Assembly: GCA_016712375.1 (NCBI GenBank)
Contig: JADJRE010000013.1
Location: 1-64,000 of the forward strand
Reading direction: 5' to 3'
Origin: Rhodospirillales bacterium
GTDB lineage: Bacteria; Pseudomonadota; Alphaproteobacteria; Rhodospirillales; Defluviicoccaceae
Length of the DNA stretch: 64,000 nucleotides
This document shows, in pieces, positions 17,804 to 27,464 of the stretch. Numbering within the stretch: the stretch's first letter is position 1; each line of letters begins with the position of its first letter. The position numbers were made by a program, and so were the translations under genes. The notes beneath the pieces were generated by a model. The model did no database searches. It worked only from the letters and a program-made list of their open reading frames with translations, and had not been told where the DNA came from.

Positions 17804-19637
17804 TCCGGCGGCGGCCATGCTCGCGCCGCCGCCCTTTGCCTGGACGCAACGGCCCTCACCGCCCGCGTCGACCGTAGCGGAGACGCTGGGAGTCGAGCGC
17901 TCGCTGACGGGGCGCAACTGGACGCTGGCCCCTGCGGACGACCGGCTGGCGATGGCGCTCGCTCAACGTCTCGACCTGCCGGAAATCGTCGCCCGCCTGT
18001 TGGCGGTGCGTGGCATCGGCCTTGACGCAGCGGCGTCGTTTCTTGATCCCCGGCTGCGCGACCTGCTGCCCGACCCTTGTCGGCTCGAGGACATGCGACG
18101 AGGGTCCGAGAGGTTGGCGGCGGCGATCACCGCGGGTGAGCGGATCGCCATCTACGGCGACTACGACGTCGACGGAGCGACGGCGGCGGCGGTCCTGCTG
18201 CGCTTTCTGCGCGCCGTTGGTGCCGAGCCGCTGCTCTACGTACCGGACCGGCTGCGCGAAGGCTACGGGCCGAACGCCCCGGCACTGCGCGCCCTGGCCA
18301 ATCAGGGCGTCGGCCTGGTGGTCACCGTCGATTGCGGGATCGCTGCCCACGACGCGCTGGCCGCCGCCGCATCCGCCGGTCTCGACGTGATCGTCGTCGA
18401 TCATCACCAGGCGAGCCTGCCGTTGCCGCCCGCGGTCGCCGTCATCAACCCGAAGCGCCCCGACGACGCGAGCGGCCTGGATCATCTGTGTGCCGCCGGC
18501 GTCGCCTTTCTGCTGATGGTCGACACCAATCGGCTGCTGCGGGCAGCCGGCCGCTATTCAACGCGGCCGGAGCCAGACCTGCGGCAATGGCTCGATCTGG
18601 TGGCGCTGGGCACGGTGTGCGATGTCGTGCCGCTGGCGGGGGTCAACCGCGCCTTCGTGGCGCAGGGGCTGAAGGTGATGGCGGGACGTGGCAATGCCGG
18701 CCTGCGCGCCATCGCCGATCTGGCCGGTTTGCGCGGCCCGGCTTCAGCGCGCGACCTGGGTTTCGCCATCGGACCGCGGATCAATGCCGGCGGCCGCGTC
18801 GGCCAGGCCGACCTCGGCGCGCGACTGCTCGCCTGTGACGATCCCGTCGAGGCGGCGCGGCTGGCGCAGCGGCTGAACGCCCTCAATCGCGAGCGTCAGG
18901 AGATCGAACAAGGTGTGTGGGCGGCGGCAACGGCGCGCCTCGGCGTCGACGCCGATGGAGCGCCGCTGTTGTGGGCGGTCGGAGAGGGCTGGCATCCGGG
19001 CGTGATCGGCATCGTTGCCAGCCGTCTGGCGGAGCGCTTCCGCCGGCCGGCGCTGGTGGTGGCGATCGACAGCGAGCGGGCGGTGGCGTCGGGGCGCTCT
19101 GTTCGAGGCCGCGATCTGGGGGCGGCAGTCAACGCCGCGGTGGCGGAAGGACTGCTGGTGAAGGGGGGCGGTCATGCCATGGCGGCGGGCTTCACTGCCG
19201 AACCCCGCAGGCTAACGGAGCTGCGCGCTTTCCTTGAGGCCCGCCTCGCCGTTGACGCTGTCACCGCTGAAGGCTTGCGTTCGTTGAGCATCGACGGTGT
19301 GCTGTCGCTGGCCGGTGCCGCGGCGCTGCCGCCAGCGTTCCTCGCCCGCCTCGCGCCATTCGGCGCCGGCCACGCGGAGCCGCGTTTCATGTTGCAAGCG
19401 GTGCGCATCGCGTACACGCGTCCGGCCGGCAGCGCCCACCTCGCCTGCGGCCTGATCGACGGCGGCACCCGGCTGCCGGCAATCGCCTTCCGCTGCCTCG
19501 ATCAGCCGCTCGGCCAAGCACTGGCCGCGCACGCCGGCGCCCCCTTCCACCTTGCCGGCCGACTGCAACAGAGGAGGGGCGCCGGCGCCGCGCTGCAACT
19601 CATCATCGACGACGCGGCCCCGGCGCTGCGTGGCTAG
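17790..19637 (+). CDS. recJ: Single-stranded-DNA-specific exonuclease RecJ
   Basis: RecJ degrades single-stranded DNA 5' to 3' in recombination and repair. The DHH-family motifs are visible: GDYDVDGATAA (motif I), VTVDCGIAAHDAL (II), VDHHQ (III), then the DHHA1 motif GGHAMAAGF and the C-terminal OB region. About 600 residues, normal for the family. The longest reading begins at a TTG at 17790 inside the end of hom; an ATG at 17817 is an equally reasonable start. In many relatives glpX lies between hom and recJ and is absent here. The mobile-element island begins directly after its stop. Confidence 0.94.
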   Translation: MSPSDPAAAMLAPPPFAWTQRPSPPASTVAETLGVERSLTGRNWTLAPADDRLAMALAQRLDLPEIVARLLAVRGIGLDAAASFLDPRLRDLLPDPCRLEDMRRGSERLAAAITAGERIAIYGDYDVDGATAAAVLLRFLRAVGAEPLLYVPDRLREGYGPNAPALRALANQGVGLVVTVDCGIAAHDALAAAASAGLDVIVVDHHQASLPLPPAVAVINPKRPDDASGLDHLCAAGVAFLLMVDTNRLLRAAGRYSTRPEPDLRQWLDLVALGTVCDVVPLAGVNRAFVAQGLKVMAGRGNAGLRAIADLAGLRGPASARDLGFAIGPRINAGGRVGQADLGARLLACDDPVEAARLAQRLNALNRERQEIEQGVWAAATARLGVDADGAPLLWAVGEGWHPGVIGIVASRLAERFRRPALVVAIDSERAVASGRSVRGRDLGAAVNAAVAEGLLVKGGGHAMAAGFTAEPRRLTELRAFLEARLAVDAVTAEGLRSLSIDGVLSLAGAAALPPAFLARLAPFGAGHAEPRFMLQAVRIAYTRPAGSAHLACGLIDGGTRLPAIAFRCLDQPLGQALAAHAGAPFHLAGRLQQRRGAGAALQLIIDDAAPALRG

Positions 19638-19772
19638 AGCATCGAGCCCGAAGGCGGCATCGGGGGATTGAACGAACCCGCTGTCGCGGGAGCGAGGTGA
19701 GCGTTTAGAGGGGAGGGTTTCGTCTGAGAGGATTGCGGCTGTGAAGCCCGATCCTCAGGACAGAGCACTCCG

Positions 19773-20634
19773 ATGGCCGAGATGAGCCCTCTGCGCCGCC
19801 GCATGACCGAGGACATGACCGTCCGCAATCTGTCGCCGGCGACGCAACGATCCTACGTGCATGCAGTCGCGAAGTTCGGCCGGTACTTCGGTCGCTCGCC
19901 GGACCGGCTTGGCCTGGAGGACGTCCGCGCCTTTCAGGTTCATCTCGTGTCGACCGGCATTTCGTGGCCCGCGCTGAACCAGACGGTCTGTGCGTTGCGG
20001 TTCTTCTACGGCGTCACGCTCGGGCACGGCGAGATCCCGGAGCGCATCCCGTACGCGCGCGAGCCGCACAAGCTGCCGGTGGTGCTGAATACCGATGAGG
20101 TGGTGCGCTTTCTCGAGGCGGTTCCGAGCCTGAAGACCCGTGCCGCGCTGACGACGGCCTCTGCGGCGGGGCTGCGAGCGTCCGGAGGCGGTCGGCCTGA
20201 AGGTCGGCGACATCGACAGCGTCCGGATGGTGATCCGGGTCGAGCACGGCAAGGGCGGCAAGGACCGGTTCGTCATGCTGTCGGGCCAGCTGCTGGGCAT
20301 CCTGCGCACTTACTGGCGCCTGGCCCGGCCGAAGTACTGGCTGTTCCCCGGTCGGGACGAGACGAAGTCGATCGACGTCCAGGTGCTGCATTCCGCCTGC
20401 CGCTCCGCCTGCGCCGCGGCCGGCCTGGCCAAGCGGGTGACGGTGCACACGCTGCGGCACAGCTTCGCCACGCACCTGCTGGAGAACGGCACCGACATCC
20501 GCATCATTCAGGTGCTGCTTGGCCATGCCAACCTGTCGAGCACGGCGCGTTACACGCGGGTCTCGAACGGGCTGATCCGGCGAACGCAGAGCCCCCTCGA
20601 CCGGCTGGCGCTGGAGGTCGTGCCGCCCGCCTGA
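19773..20634 (+). CDS. Tyrosine recombinase of an IS91-type element, frameshifted
   Basis: An N-terminal SAM-like core-binding domain (about residues 15-95; TVRNLSPATQRSYVHAVAKF) is followed by a catalytic domain with Arg in AGLRASEAV, Lys in GKGGKDRF, HTLRHSFATHLL, LGHANLSSTARYT and the nucleophile Tyr. A single extra C near 20187 shifts the frame inside the first catalytic Arg region; removing it joins the two halves into about 287 residues. The gene belongs with the IS91 transposase relic that follows, where such integrases are thought to assist transposition or resolution. Confidence 0.8.
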
Positions 20635-20640
20635 TCCGGC

Positions 20641-20960
20641 CGCACGATGGCGGCTGCATGGGAAGTGGCGGATGTCTTCCGCCGCCACTCCGCCGCTTCC
20701 TGCTCCACACCTTGCCGGACGGCTTTCATCGCATCCGTCACTACGGCTTCCTCGCCAATGGCCATCGCGCCGCGAACCTGGCGCTGTGCCGCCAGCTGTT
20801 GGGCGTTCCATCGAACATTGAGCCCGCCACGGACGCCCCACCGGAGTCGAAGAAAACCACTGCGTTCGATCGCTGTCCCTGCTGCGGCGGCGCGATGATC
20901 ACCTTGGCCATCCTCCTGCTACCATCGTCCCGTCCCCCGTTCCGGCAGGACACCTCATGA
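20641..20960 (+). pseudogene. IS91-family transposase, C-terminal remnant
   Basis: The stretch reads RRFLLHTLPDGFHRIRHYG and then FLANGHRAANLALCRQLLG, ending with a CPCCGGAMI zinc-like motif, which is the C-terminus of IS91-family Y2 rolling-circle transposases. The catalytic HUH and double-tyrosine part is missing, so it cannot act alone. It begins directly after the tyrosine recombinase stop. Confidence 0.75.
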
Positions 20961-21362
20961 GCCGCCCGCATGCTTGCCGCCGCTCCTCCAGACCGGCACC
21001 GTCGCTGTCGTGTGCCGGCACGCACCGTCTTGCCCAACAGCTTTCCCGGCAGCGCCAGGGCCGGCGCGGCGCCGCTCGAACGCGCAGTTCCGTTCGCCGC
21101 CAGCATCGACCGCCTGGTATCACCGGCCTCGGCCGCCCCCGCTCGCTCACCATGCCGCGCCACCCGAAAGCCGTCTCGGACCACCAGACGCCGCTACAAT
21201 CCCCATAGCTCCCGGCCATCCGCGGGTTCGCTCAATCCGGCTTCAATGAGGTCGCGCTCGTGCACGCCGGACACCCCGTCCGCGACCTCGCAGAAGCCTC
21301 CAGATTCCCAAGGCTGCTGAGTTCTGATTCAAGGTGCTGGCTGGAGAGGGAGGCCAGCAGGG
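20961..21362. other. Gene-less junction between IS91-type and IS630 elements
   Basis: The first 260 bases belong to the right end of the IS91-related remnant, closing with the inverted repeat at 21222-21238. The remaining 125 bases precede the IS630 transposase and should contain that element's left end. Imperfect similarity exists between TGAGTTCTGATTCAAGG around 21320-21336 and the inverse of the sequence after 22305, but the exact ends could not be fixed. No coding sequence is convincing. Confidence 0.4.
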
Positions 21363-22305
21363 ATGGCACGACCATATTCGATTGATCTTCGCGAGCGGGT
21401 AGTGGCGTCGGTCGAAGCGGGCCGGAGCTGCCGCAAGACGGCGCGACTGTTTGGGGTCAGCGTGGCGAGCGTGGTCAAGTGGTCGCAGCGGCAGCGGCGA
21501 ACGGGGAGCGTGGCGCCGGGCAAGATGGGTGGGCATCGCCGCCCGCTGCTGCTTGCCGAGCGGGAGTGGCTGCTGGCGCGGCTGGCCGAGCAGCCGGACC
21601 TGACGCTGCGGGCGCTGTTGGCCGAGCTGGGCCGGCGCGGCACCAAGGTCAGCTACGGAGCGCTGTGGCTGTTCCTGCAGCGCCAGGGACTGAGCTTCAA
21701 AAAAAACCGTGCACGCCAGCGAGCAGGATCGACCGGCGATCGCCCGGCGCCGCGCGCAGTGGAAGAAGTATCAAGGCCGGCTTGATGCCCGCCGGCTCGT
21801 CTTCGTGGACGAGACCTGGGCGAAGACCAACATGACGCGCCGCCACGGCCGCTCGCCGCGCGGCAAGCGGCTGCCCGCCAAGGTGCCGCACGGCCGCTGG
21901 CGGACCCTCACCTTCGTTGCAGCGCTGCGCGCTGACCGCATCGACGCACCCTGCGTGCTGGACGGCCCGATCAACGGCCGATCCTTCCTCGCCTACGTCC
22001 AGCAGATCCTGGTGCCGACGCTGTCGCCGGGCGACATCGTCATTCTCGACAATCTTGGCAGCCACAAGGGCAAGGCGGTGCGCGCAGCGATCCGCGCAGC
22101 CGGCGCCAAACTCTTGTTCCTGCCCGCCTATAGCCCCGACCTCAACCCGATCGAGCAGGTCTTCGCCAAGCTCAAGACGCTCCTGCGTAAAGCCGCCGAA
22201 CGAACCGTCGAAACCACCTGGCGCCGCATCGGCAGTTTGCTCGATCACTTCACTCCGAAGGAATGCGCCAACTACCTCCGCAACTCCGGCTACGCTTCAA
22301 ACTAA
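21363..22305 (+). CDS. IS630-family transposase in two overlapping frames
   Basis: The first frame (21363-21785) carries the helix-turn-helix part (MARPYSIDLRERVVASVEAG, then RKTARLFGVSVASVVKW). The second (codons from about 21700 to 22305) carries the DDE catalytic domain: VFVDETW, ILDNLGSHKG and LPAYSPDLNPIEQVFAKLK. They meet at a run of eight A residues at 21699-21706, where a +1 shift (or polymerase slippage) gives KKTVHASEQDRP and fuses them. IS630-type elements often use such slippery runs, so this may be programmed and not damage. All catalytic acidic residues remain, so the element may be active. Confidence 0.85.
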
Positions 22306-22363
22306 ACAGATCATGCTCTAGGGTGGGGCGGGGGAGGACGGTTGCGAGGGACCGGTTTTCGCC

Positions 22364-23924
22364 GAGGCTGTTGAAGAAGTCTGGGTTGCGCGCCGTTTCG
22401 ATGCGTGATTCCGTCGCTCTGGATTTACGGCGACGGAGGCGGGCGATGATGGGTGAGCGGCAGGGTCGGCAGGAGCGGCTGTTCTACGAGTTTTGTTTGG
22501 AGGACCGCATTCCGGCCGACCATCTGTTGCGGAATATCGACAAGGTCGTCGATCTCGGCTGGCTGCGCGCGGAGCTGGCGCCGTTCTACAGCCACACGGG
22601 TCGTCCGTCGGTGGACCCGGAGCTGATGATCAGAATGCTGATCGTCGGCTACTGCTATTCGATCCGTTCGGAGCGCCGGCTGTGCCGGGAGGTCGATCTC
22701 AATCTCGCCTACCGCTGGTTCTGCCGTCTCGGCCTGGAAGATGCGGTTCCCGACCATTCGACGTTCTCGGTCAACCGGCACGGCCGCTTCCGGGAGAGCG
22801 CGGCATTTCGGCGCATCTTCGAGAGCGTGGTGCGCGCCTGCATGAAGGCGGGACTGGTGGGCGGCGAGGGTTTGCTGTCGATGCCAGCGTCATCGAGGCG
22901 AACGCCAGCCGCTTCAACCGGGTGACGGGCGGCCCGGAAGTTGACTGGACGGACGAACAGCAGGCGCGCCGGCCGATTGCCGAGTATCTTGCGGCGCTGG
23001 ACAGCGAGACCCCACCGACCAATCGGAGCGGGCGCCGAAGGCGATCTCACCATCCGATCCGTGTGCCGCCTGGACGACGCGCGGTCGCTTCAAGGCGGCC
23101 TTCGCCTACAGCTTCAATTGCCTGATCGATCTCAAAGAGGCGGTGATCGTCGATGTGGTGGCGACACCGACGCGGATCTCGAAGGAAGTGGACGCGACCG
23201 AGACGATGCTGGAGCGCACCCGTGACCGGTCCGGCCTTAAACCGCAACGGCTCGCTGCCGATGTCGCCTACGGCACCGGCGAGATGCTGGGCTGGCTGGT
23301 GAAACGCGACATCGATCCGCATATCCCGGTCTGGGAGCAGAGCGAGATCGGACAGGAGGGCCGCTTCAGCCGCAAGGACTTCCTCTTCGATGCGAGCCAG
23401 AACGTTTACATCTGTCCCAACGGCAAGGCGCTGCGCTCGACTGGCAGGATTTACGCCGGAACGACACTGAAGTATCGGGCGAAGAAGAGCGATTGCACCG
23501 CCTGCCCGCTGAAGACGGTGTGCACGCTATCGCCGGAGCGCAGCGTCAACCGCGACGTCAACGAGGATGCGCGCGACCATGCTCGCTCGCTGATGGGGAG
23601 TCCCGCCTACCGCCAGTCAACCCGCGAACGCAAGAAGATCGAACACCGTTTCGCCGAAACCAAGACCACTATGGGCCTGACCCGGCTCCAGGCTGCGCGG
23701 GCCTGACCGGCGCCACCGACGAGTTCCTGCTTTGCCGCCATCGTCCAGGAACTCAAACGCCTGGCAAGGGCTGTCCCGCCATCTCGCTAATGAACACCCG
23801 CTTAGCCCCGACGGCGCTCAACCTCGTCGGTGAGAGGGCGTCACGGAATGGCGAATACCGCGAGCCGCGACGACCCTCCCCCAGCGCCAAACCCACACCC
23901 GTAAGCGACTTTCTCAACAGCCTC
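22364..23924. mobile_element. IS1182-family insertion sequence with terminal inverted repeats
   Basis: The ends are GAGGCTGTTGAAGAAGTC (22364-22381) and, inverted, GAGGCTGTTGAGAAAGTC (23907-23924): 16 of 18 positions match. The 1,561-bp unit encloses one broken IS1182-type transposase gene. The target duplication was not determined. Confidence 0.75.
22446..23790 (+). pseudogene. IS1182-family transposase, several frameshifts
   Basis: The start MMGERQGRQERLFYEFCLED and the block GRPSVDPELMIRMLIVGYCY identify an IS1182/DUF772 transposase, followed by VDASVIEANASR (catalytic Asp), a cysteine motif in CTACPLKTVC and the C-terminal ERKKIEHRFAETKTTMGL with the final Glu. At least four frame changes occur (near 22880, 23030, 23700 and 23735), and the reading closes at TAA 23788-23790. 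Part of this may be sequencing error, as elsewhere in the window, but so many shifts make a decayed copy likely. Confidence 0.75.
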
Positions 23925-24056
23925 CGCCAGAAGCGACGTTGTCTGGGTGCAGAAAGCGGACGCGATCCGCGTCTGGTGTTCGACGGGGAGCGCCAACACG
24001 GGTCGTGCCGTAGCGTGCCGGCACGATCACGCTGCGTGCCTGGGTTGGATCTGGCC

Positions 24057-25198
24057 TTATCCGTGCGGAGAGTCCTTGAGCTCGGAAAATCCGGGTGGTT
24101 CGCGATGCCAAGGGTTCTTGGAGCGGCCCAACTGACGGCCCACGTCAAACAGTTTGCGCATGTAGTCTCGATCGAATTGCTCTTTCGGCTGCCAGTCAAA
24201 GCTGTCGGGGATATGAATCATATGAAAGTTCAGCCCATCCCTCTTGGCTGCTAGAGAGACCCGGAACATGTCTCCAAGCCCTTGTGTGCGGATAAGAGAC
24301 GTCATGGTCCGCATGGCAATTGGCAATACCCGAGCTTTGGTTGTTTCCCAAGCGGGCTTCAATCGGGAATTGCGAATCAAGTAGACATTTGGTTTATCAG
24401 GAACATTAAATTTCCCCAAGAAACAGGCCCCAGCTTATCTCGGGTGGGTAAGAAAAACCTGGCGCGGCGGCCCCGCCATCGATGTGCATCTCGTCATACC
24501 GCTGGCCGTCAGCTTCTACTTCGATCCTTACGGGTGGGAAGGCAATGGGAAGGGACGCGGAGGCAAGCAACACATTTCGGATCAGCGCTAATGCACCTGG
24601 CTCGCCACTGGCAGCAATATGTTGAACGCGCCATAAAACTGGACGCAGCGCGTAAAGGTTCGTCGTGCCGATAAGCAAGGCACGGCCTTTTTCCGACCAT
24701 TCCGACGCAACGGCTGCCAGCATCCTTTCATCGAACGTCCGATCGATAATAGCGCTTCAATCCTTTGGTCGTGTAAAGGGCATCAGAGATCAACGCACTA
24801 TACGGTGGCCGCTTTTTGACTAAGTCTGCAGTCGTATACTGGGTAAAAATCTCTTCGAGAAGAGGATCGCATTCCGGCCCGAGAAACGCAAAAGGTGCGG
24901 TCAGGGCGCCGGTACTGATGCCGGTTACGAAGGTGAAGTCCGGTCGTGTGCCCGTCTCTGTCCATCCCGAGAGGAAACCGGCGCCGAACGCGCCGTTTGC
25001 ACCACCGCCCGAAATTGCGAGATAGTTGTGCTGTACGCCAGCCAGCGCAGGATATCTCGCTTGTAGTTCTTCACTAGGGCGATCCAATTGCACAGCTAAA
25101 TGTTTGGGAAACCGGTCACCCCAGAACCGAGCGTTCGGAATTCCAGGTATTGCTGACTTGTCGACCAGGGCCTCTGGTTGAGGTGTATTCCTGACCAA
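24057..25198 (-). CDS. Patatin-like phospholipase, frameshifted twice
   Basis: The patatin fold is recognisable: oxyanion motif ISGGGANGAFGAGFL, nucleophile GISTG, and the catalytic Asp in HIDGGAAA. Such enzymes release fatty acids from phospholipids. Three frames are needed: a shift near 24724 restores RTFDERMLAAVASEW and one near 24410 restores GKFNVPDKPNVYLIRN. Total length would be about 380 residues. The start is a TTG at 25198 with GGAG eight bases upstream; relatives often carry a lipoprotein signal, which is absent here. It sits between two insertion sequences, so it may be cargo or a stranded gene. Confidence 0.7.
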
Positions 25199-25601
25199 TT
25201 TTTGACTCTCCTGCGGGTAAACAAGCTTGCCTCAACCCTGATTGCCATTCAAGCCGAACGCGCGTGCATGGGCGATGGATCGCGGGTGGCGCGTCCTGTC
25301 CTGCAGGCATCCCCGGAGCGCGAGTTTGGTCACAAGCGGTCGGCTACTCGTCCGGTCCATCCTTTCGACGGCAGACGTAGTCGTAAACACCAGCGCAACG
25401 CACCCGGCATCAAGCCGGGACGGTTCGAGGCGGCGTTGTAGCGCAGCCCCGCATAGGTCGGGTCACTTCGTAGGGAGGGGTTCGAAGCGAAGCGGAATCC
25501 GCCGCAGAGGGTCGGGTCACGCTGCCGCTCCAGGGCAGGCTATGTCGCAGCCCGCGTAGCCCGGGTAACTTTGCAGCCCGCATAGATACCGTATTGCCTG
25601 G
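25199..25601. repeat. Gene-less stretch with short repeated motifs
   Basis: No gene is seen. GGGTCGGGTCAC or its core GTCGGGTCAC occurs near 25457 and 25510, and the segment around 25471-25507 (TAGGGAGGGGTTCGAAGCG, then AAGCGGAATCCGCC) resembles the widespread intergenic palindrome class whose members read like GTAGGGNGGGTT-AGCGAAGCG. The right part runs into the 3' end of the IS110 element, whose boundary could not be fixed. Confidence 0.4.
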
Positions 25602-26589
25602 TCAAGCAGCGACGTTCGGATCGAACGGTTTGTGGTGTTTGAGGACGCCGAAGGCGATGTGGACAAGCTTTCGCATCGCCGCACCGAGGGCGCTCATCTT
25701 CCGATTTGCCGGCGGCGAGCAGGCGTTGGTACTGGGCGCGGACCAACGGATCCCAGCGGGCGGCGACCATCGCCGGCAGGAACAGTCTGGCCCGCCAGCG
25801 GGCATCCCCGGCCTTGACAGACGTGGCCAGCTTCAGCACGCTGGAGCCGGACTGGAATTCGACCGGCACGAGACCGAGAAACGCCGCCGCCTGACGGGCA
25901 GAGGCGAAGGTTCGACTGCGGAACAAGGCCAGGAACCACAGCGAAAGCTTGGCGCCGATGCCGGGAATACTCTCCAGCAACGCCCGCTGCTCCTTCAGCT
26001 CGGGATGGCTGTCGAGATGGTCGTCGATCTGCCGGCGCAGCCGGCCGATCTCCGCCGCCAGCACATCCAGCATCGTCTGCAGCGAGACGAGCACCGCGTC
26101 GGGGGCCGGCTCGGCACGCGCCGTCTCCAGCCGGTTGAGCTCGCGGGCAAAGTCCTGTTCAAGGGCGGCGAGCCGGCCGAGGAGCCCCTTCTCCAGCTGG
26201 CGGATCTCGCCCGGCGGCGGCGTCCAGGCGGCCGGCCGGCGGGCGTCGCCGAACAGGGCGAGGATCAGGCCGTCGTGCCGGTCGGTCTTCGTCCGGACGC
26301 CCAGGCTCTCCGGCGAACCGCTTGACCTGCAACGGGTTGACCACCGAGACGTGGCAGCCGGCGTCATGCAGGAAGGTCGCCGCCGCCTCGTGGTAGACGC
26401 CGGTCGCTTCCAGGACGACGTGCAGTTCGGCCGCGGCGGCGCCAGTCACCCGGTCGCCCAGGCGAGGAGGGCGGCGTGTCCGTCGGCCGTGTTGGCGACC
26501 GACTTCGGCCGGACCTGCCGGCGGGCAGCGTCGCGCAGCCAGGCGCAGTGCAGTTTCTCCTTGCTGACGTCGACCCCGATGACCTGCAT
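25602..26589 (-). pseudogene. IS110-family transposase, several frameshifts
   Basis: The N-terminal DEDD/RuvC-like domain begins MQVIGVDVSKEKLHCAWL, continues with LHVVLEATGVYHE and RTKTDRHDGLILALF, and is followed by a coiled-coil and the Transposase_20 domain (LLESIPGIGAKLSLWFLALF, then AAAFLGLVPVEFQSGSS). The parts are spread over different frames with shifts near 26450, 26330 and 25700. IS110 elements lack inverted repeats and, as known for the family, encode a structured bridge RNA in a non-coding end; for this group it would lie upstream of the start, around 26590-26760. Confidence 0.75.
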
Positions 26590-26772
26590 CCCAACCCCCT
26601 CGTCGTTGCCGATGACCTCCCGACCGACTGACCTTGTGGATACGGACTTGCGGGCAAAACGCCGCGTCCTCGATACCGTCCAGCCTCCCAAGAGGTCGAA
26701 GGTGCGGACCGGGGGCACAATCTACGCTTCGGACTTGCCGTCCAAGGGCGGATGCATGCTCACCCGGTCCAC

Positions 26773-26795
26773 GGTGAGGCCAGCTACGCCTCACC
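26773..26795. repeat. 8-bp perfect hairpin
   Basis: GGTGAGGC (26773-26780) and GCCTCACC (26788-26795) form a perfect stem with a 7-base loop. It lies just outside the RAYT-associated repeat and may be another REP-class palindrome, or part of the IS110 non-coding end. Confidence 0.45.
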
Positions 26796-26810
26796 GCCGG
26801 CAAGATACAA

Positions 26811-26845
26811 GGGCGGAATAGCCGATAGGCGTATTCCGCCGGATG
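26811..26845 (+). repeat. REP palindrome, left of the RAYT gene
   Basis: This 35-base unit folds on itself (GGCGGAAT pairing with ATTCCGCC at the base) and is the inverse of the unit at 27430-27464 with about four differences, all in the loop region. It directly abuts the stop of the RAYT gene. Paired inverted REPs flanking a RAYT are the hallmark of a REP/BIME system. Confidence 0.75.
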
Positions 26846-26847
26846 GT

Positions 26848-27417
26848 TCAGCTGCCGGCCTCCCCGGCCGGCAGGTCGCGGACGCCGTCGCCGGCCCATG
26901 CCTGGGGATAAAGGCCTCGCTCGACGCAGACACGGAACGTCGAGTACGGCCAGTCCGCAGGCGAGGCGACAACGCCGTGCTTGACCGGGTTAAAGTGGAC
27001 GTAGTCGACATGCGCGGCATAGTCGGCATCGTCAAGAATGGCATGCTCCCAGAACCGGCGCTGCCAGGTGCCCCGCTCGCCGCGGCGCAGGCGAACAGCC
27101 GATCGCCACTCGGGCCGCGCAAGGCTGCGGACAAAGAACGTCTTGATCAGCCGCCAACGAGTGGAGGTGTCGTCGTCGCCAAGCGGGAGCGTCCAGATAG
27201 CATGGAGATGGTCGGGCAGGACGACGAAAGCGTCGATGACGAACGGGCGGTCGCGACGGACCCGGCGAACCGCTTCTCTGAGCAGATCGATCCGCTGGGT
27301 CAGCAACGCGTTGTCCCGACGCTGCAGCGGGTTGACCGTAAAGAAGGCGCTGCCGCCCGGAACCCTGAACCTCCGATAGTCGGGCAAATAAGCTCCCCCG
27401 AACGGGATCCGGAGCAT
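26848..27417 (-). CDS. REP-associated tyrosine transposase (RAYT)
   Basis: A 189-residue HUH/Y1 nuclease of the IS200-like superfamily. The fold signs are FFTVN near the start, the HUH-type metal motif in LPDHLHAIWTLP, and the putative catalytic tyrosine in DYVHFNPVKHGVV. RAYTs are single-copy, domesticated enzymes that recognise and cleave REP hairpins. Both flanks carry inverted REP palindromes, which is the arrangement expected for a working pair. The C-terminus (WPYSTF then a short tail) is typical. Confidence 0.9.
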   Translation of the reverse strand: MLRIPFGGAYLPDYRRFRVPGGSAFFTVNPLQRRDNALLTQRIDLLREAVRRVRRDRPFVIDAFVVLPDHLHAIWTLPLGDDDTSTRWRLIKTFFVRSLARPEWRSAVRLRRGERGTWQRRFWEHAILDDADYAAHVDYVHFNPVKHGVVASPADWPYSTFRVCVERGLYPQAWAGDGVRDLPAGEAGS

Positions 27418-27429
27418 AGCCTACCGCCG

Positions 27430-27464
27430 CATCCGGCGGAATACGCCTGAAGGCTATTCCGCCC
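27430..27464 (-). repeat. REP palindrome, right of the RAYT gene
   Basis: Partner of the unit at 26811-26845 in opposite orientation: it begins CATCCGGCGGAATACGCC and ends GGCTATTCCGCCC. It lies 12 bases before the RAYT start codon on the coding strand's upstream side, so it may also affect expression of the nuclease. Confidence 0.75.

Larger units (their letters stand above)
19665..21238. mobile_element. IS91-related element remnant bounded by 17-bp inverted repeats
   Basis: GGATTGAACGAACCCGC at 19665-19681 recurs inverted, with one mismatch, at 21222-21238. Between them are a tyrosine recombinase gene and a C-terminal piece of an IS91-family rolling-circle transposase, followed by 260 bases without a gene. 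A small hairpin (CCCGC, TGTC, GCGGG; 19677-19690) overlaps the left repeat, reminiscent of IS91-type terminal hairpins. Elements pairing an integrase with IS91 transposase are common in alphaproteobacteria; here most of the transposase has been deleted. Confidence 0.6.
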
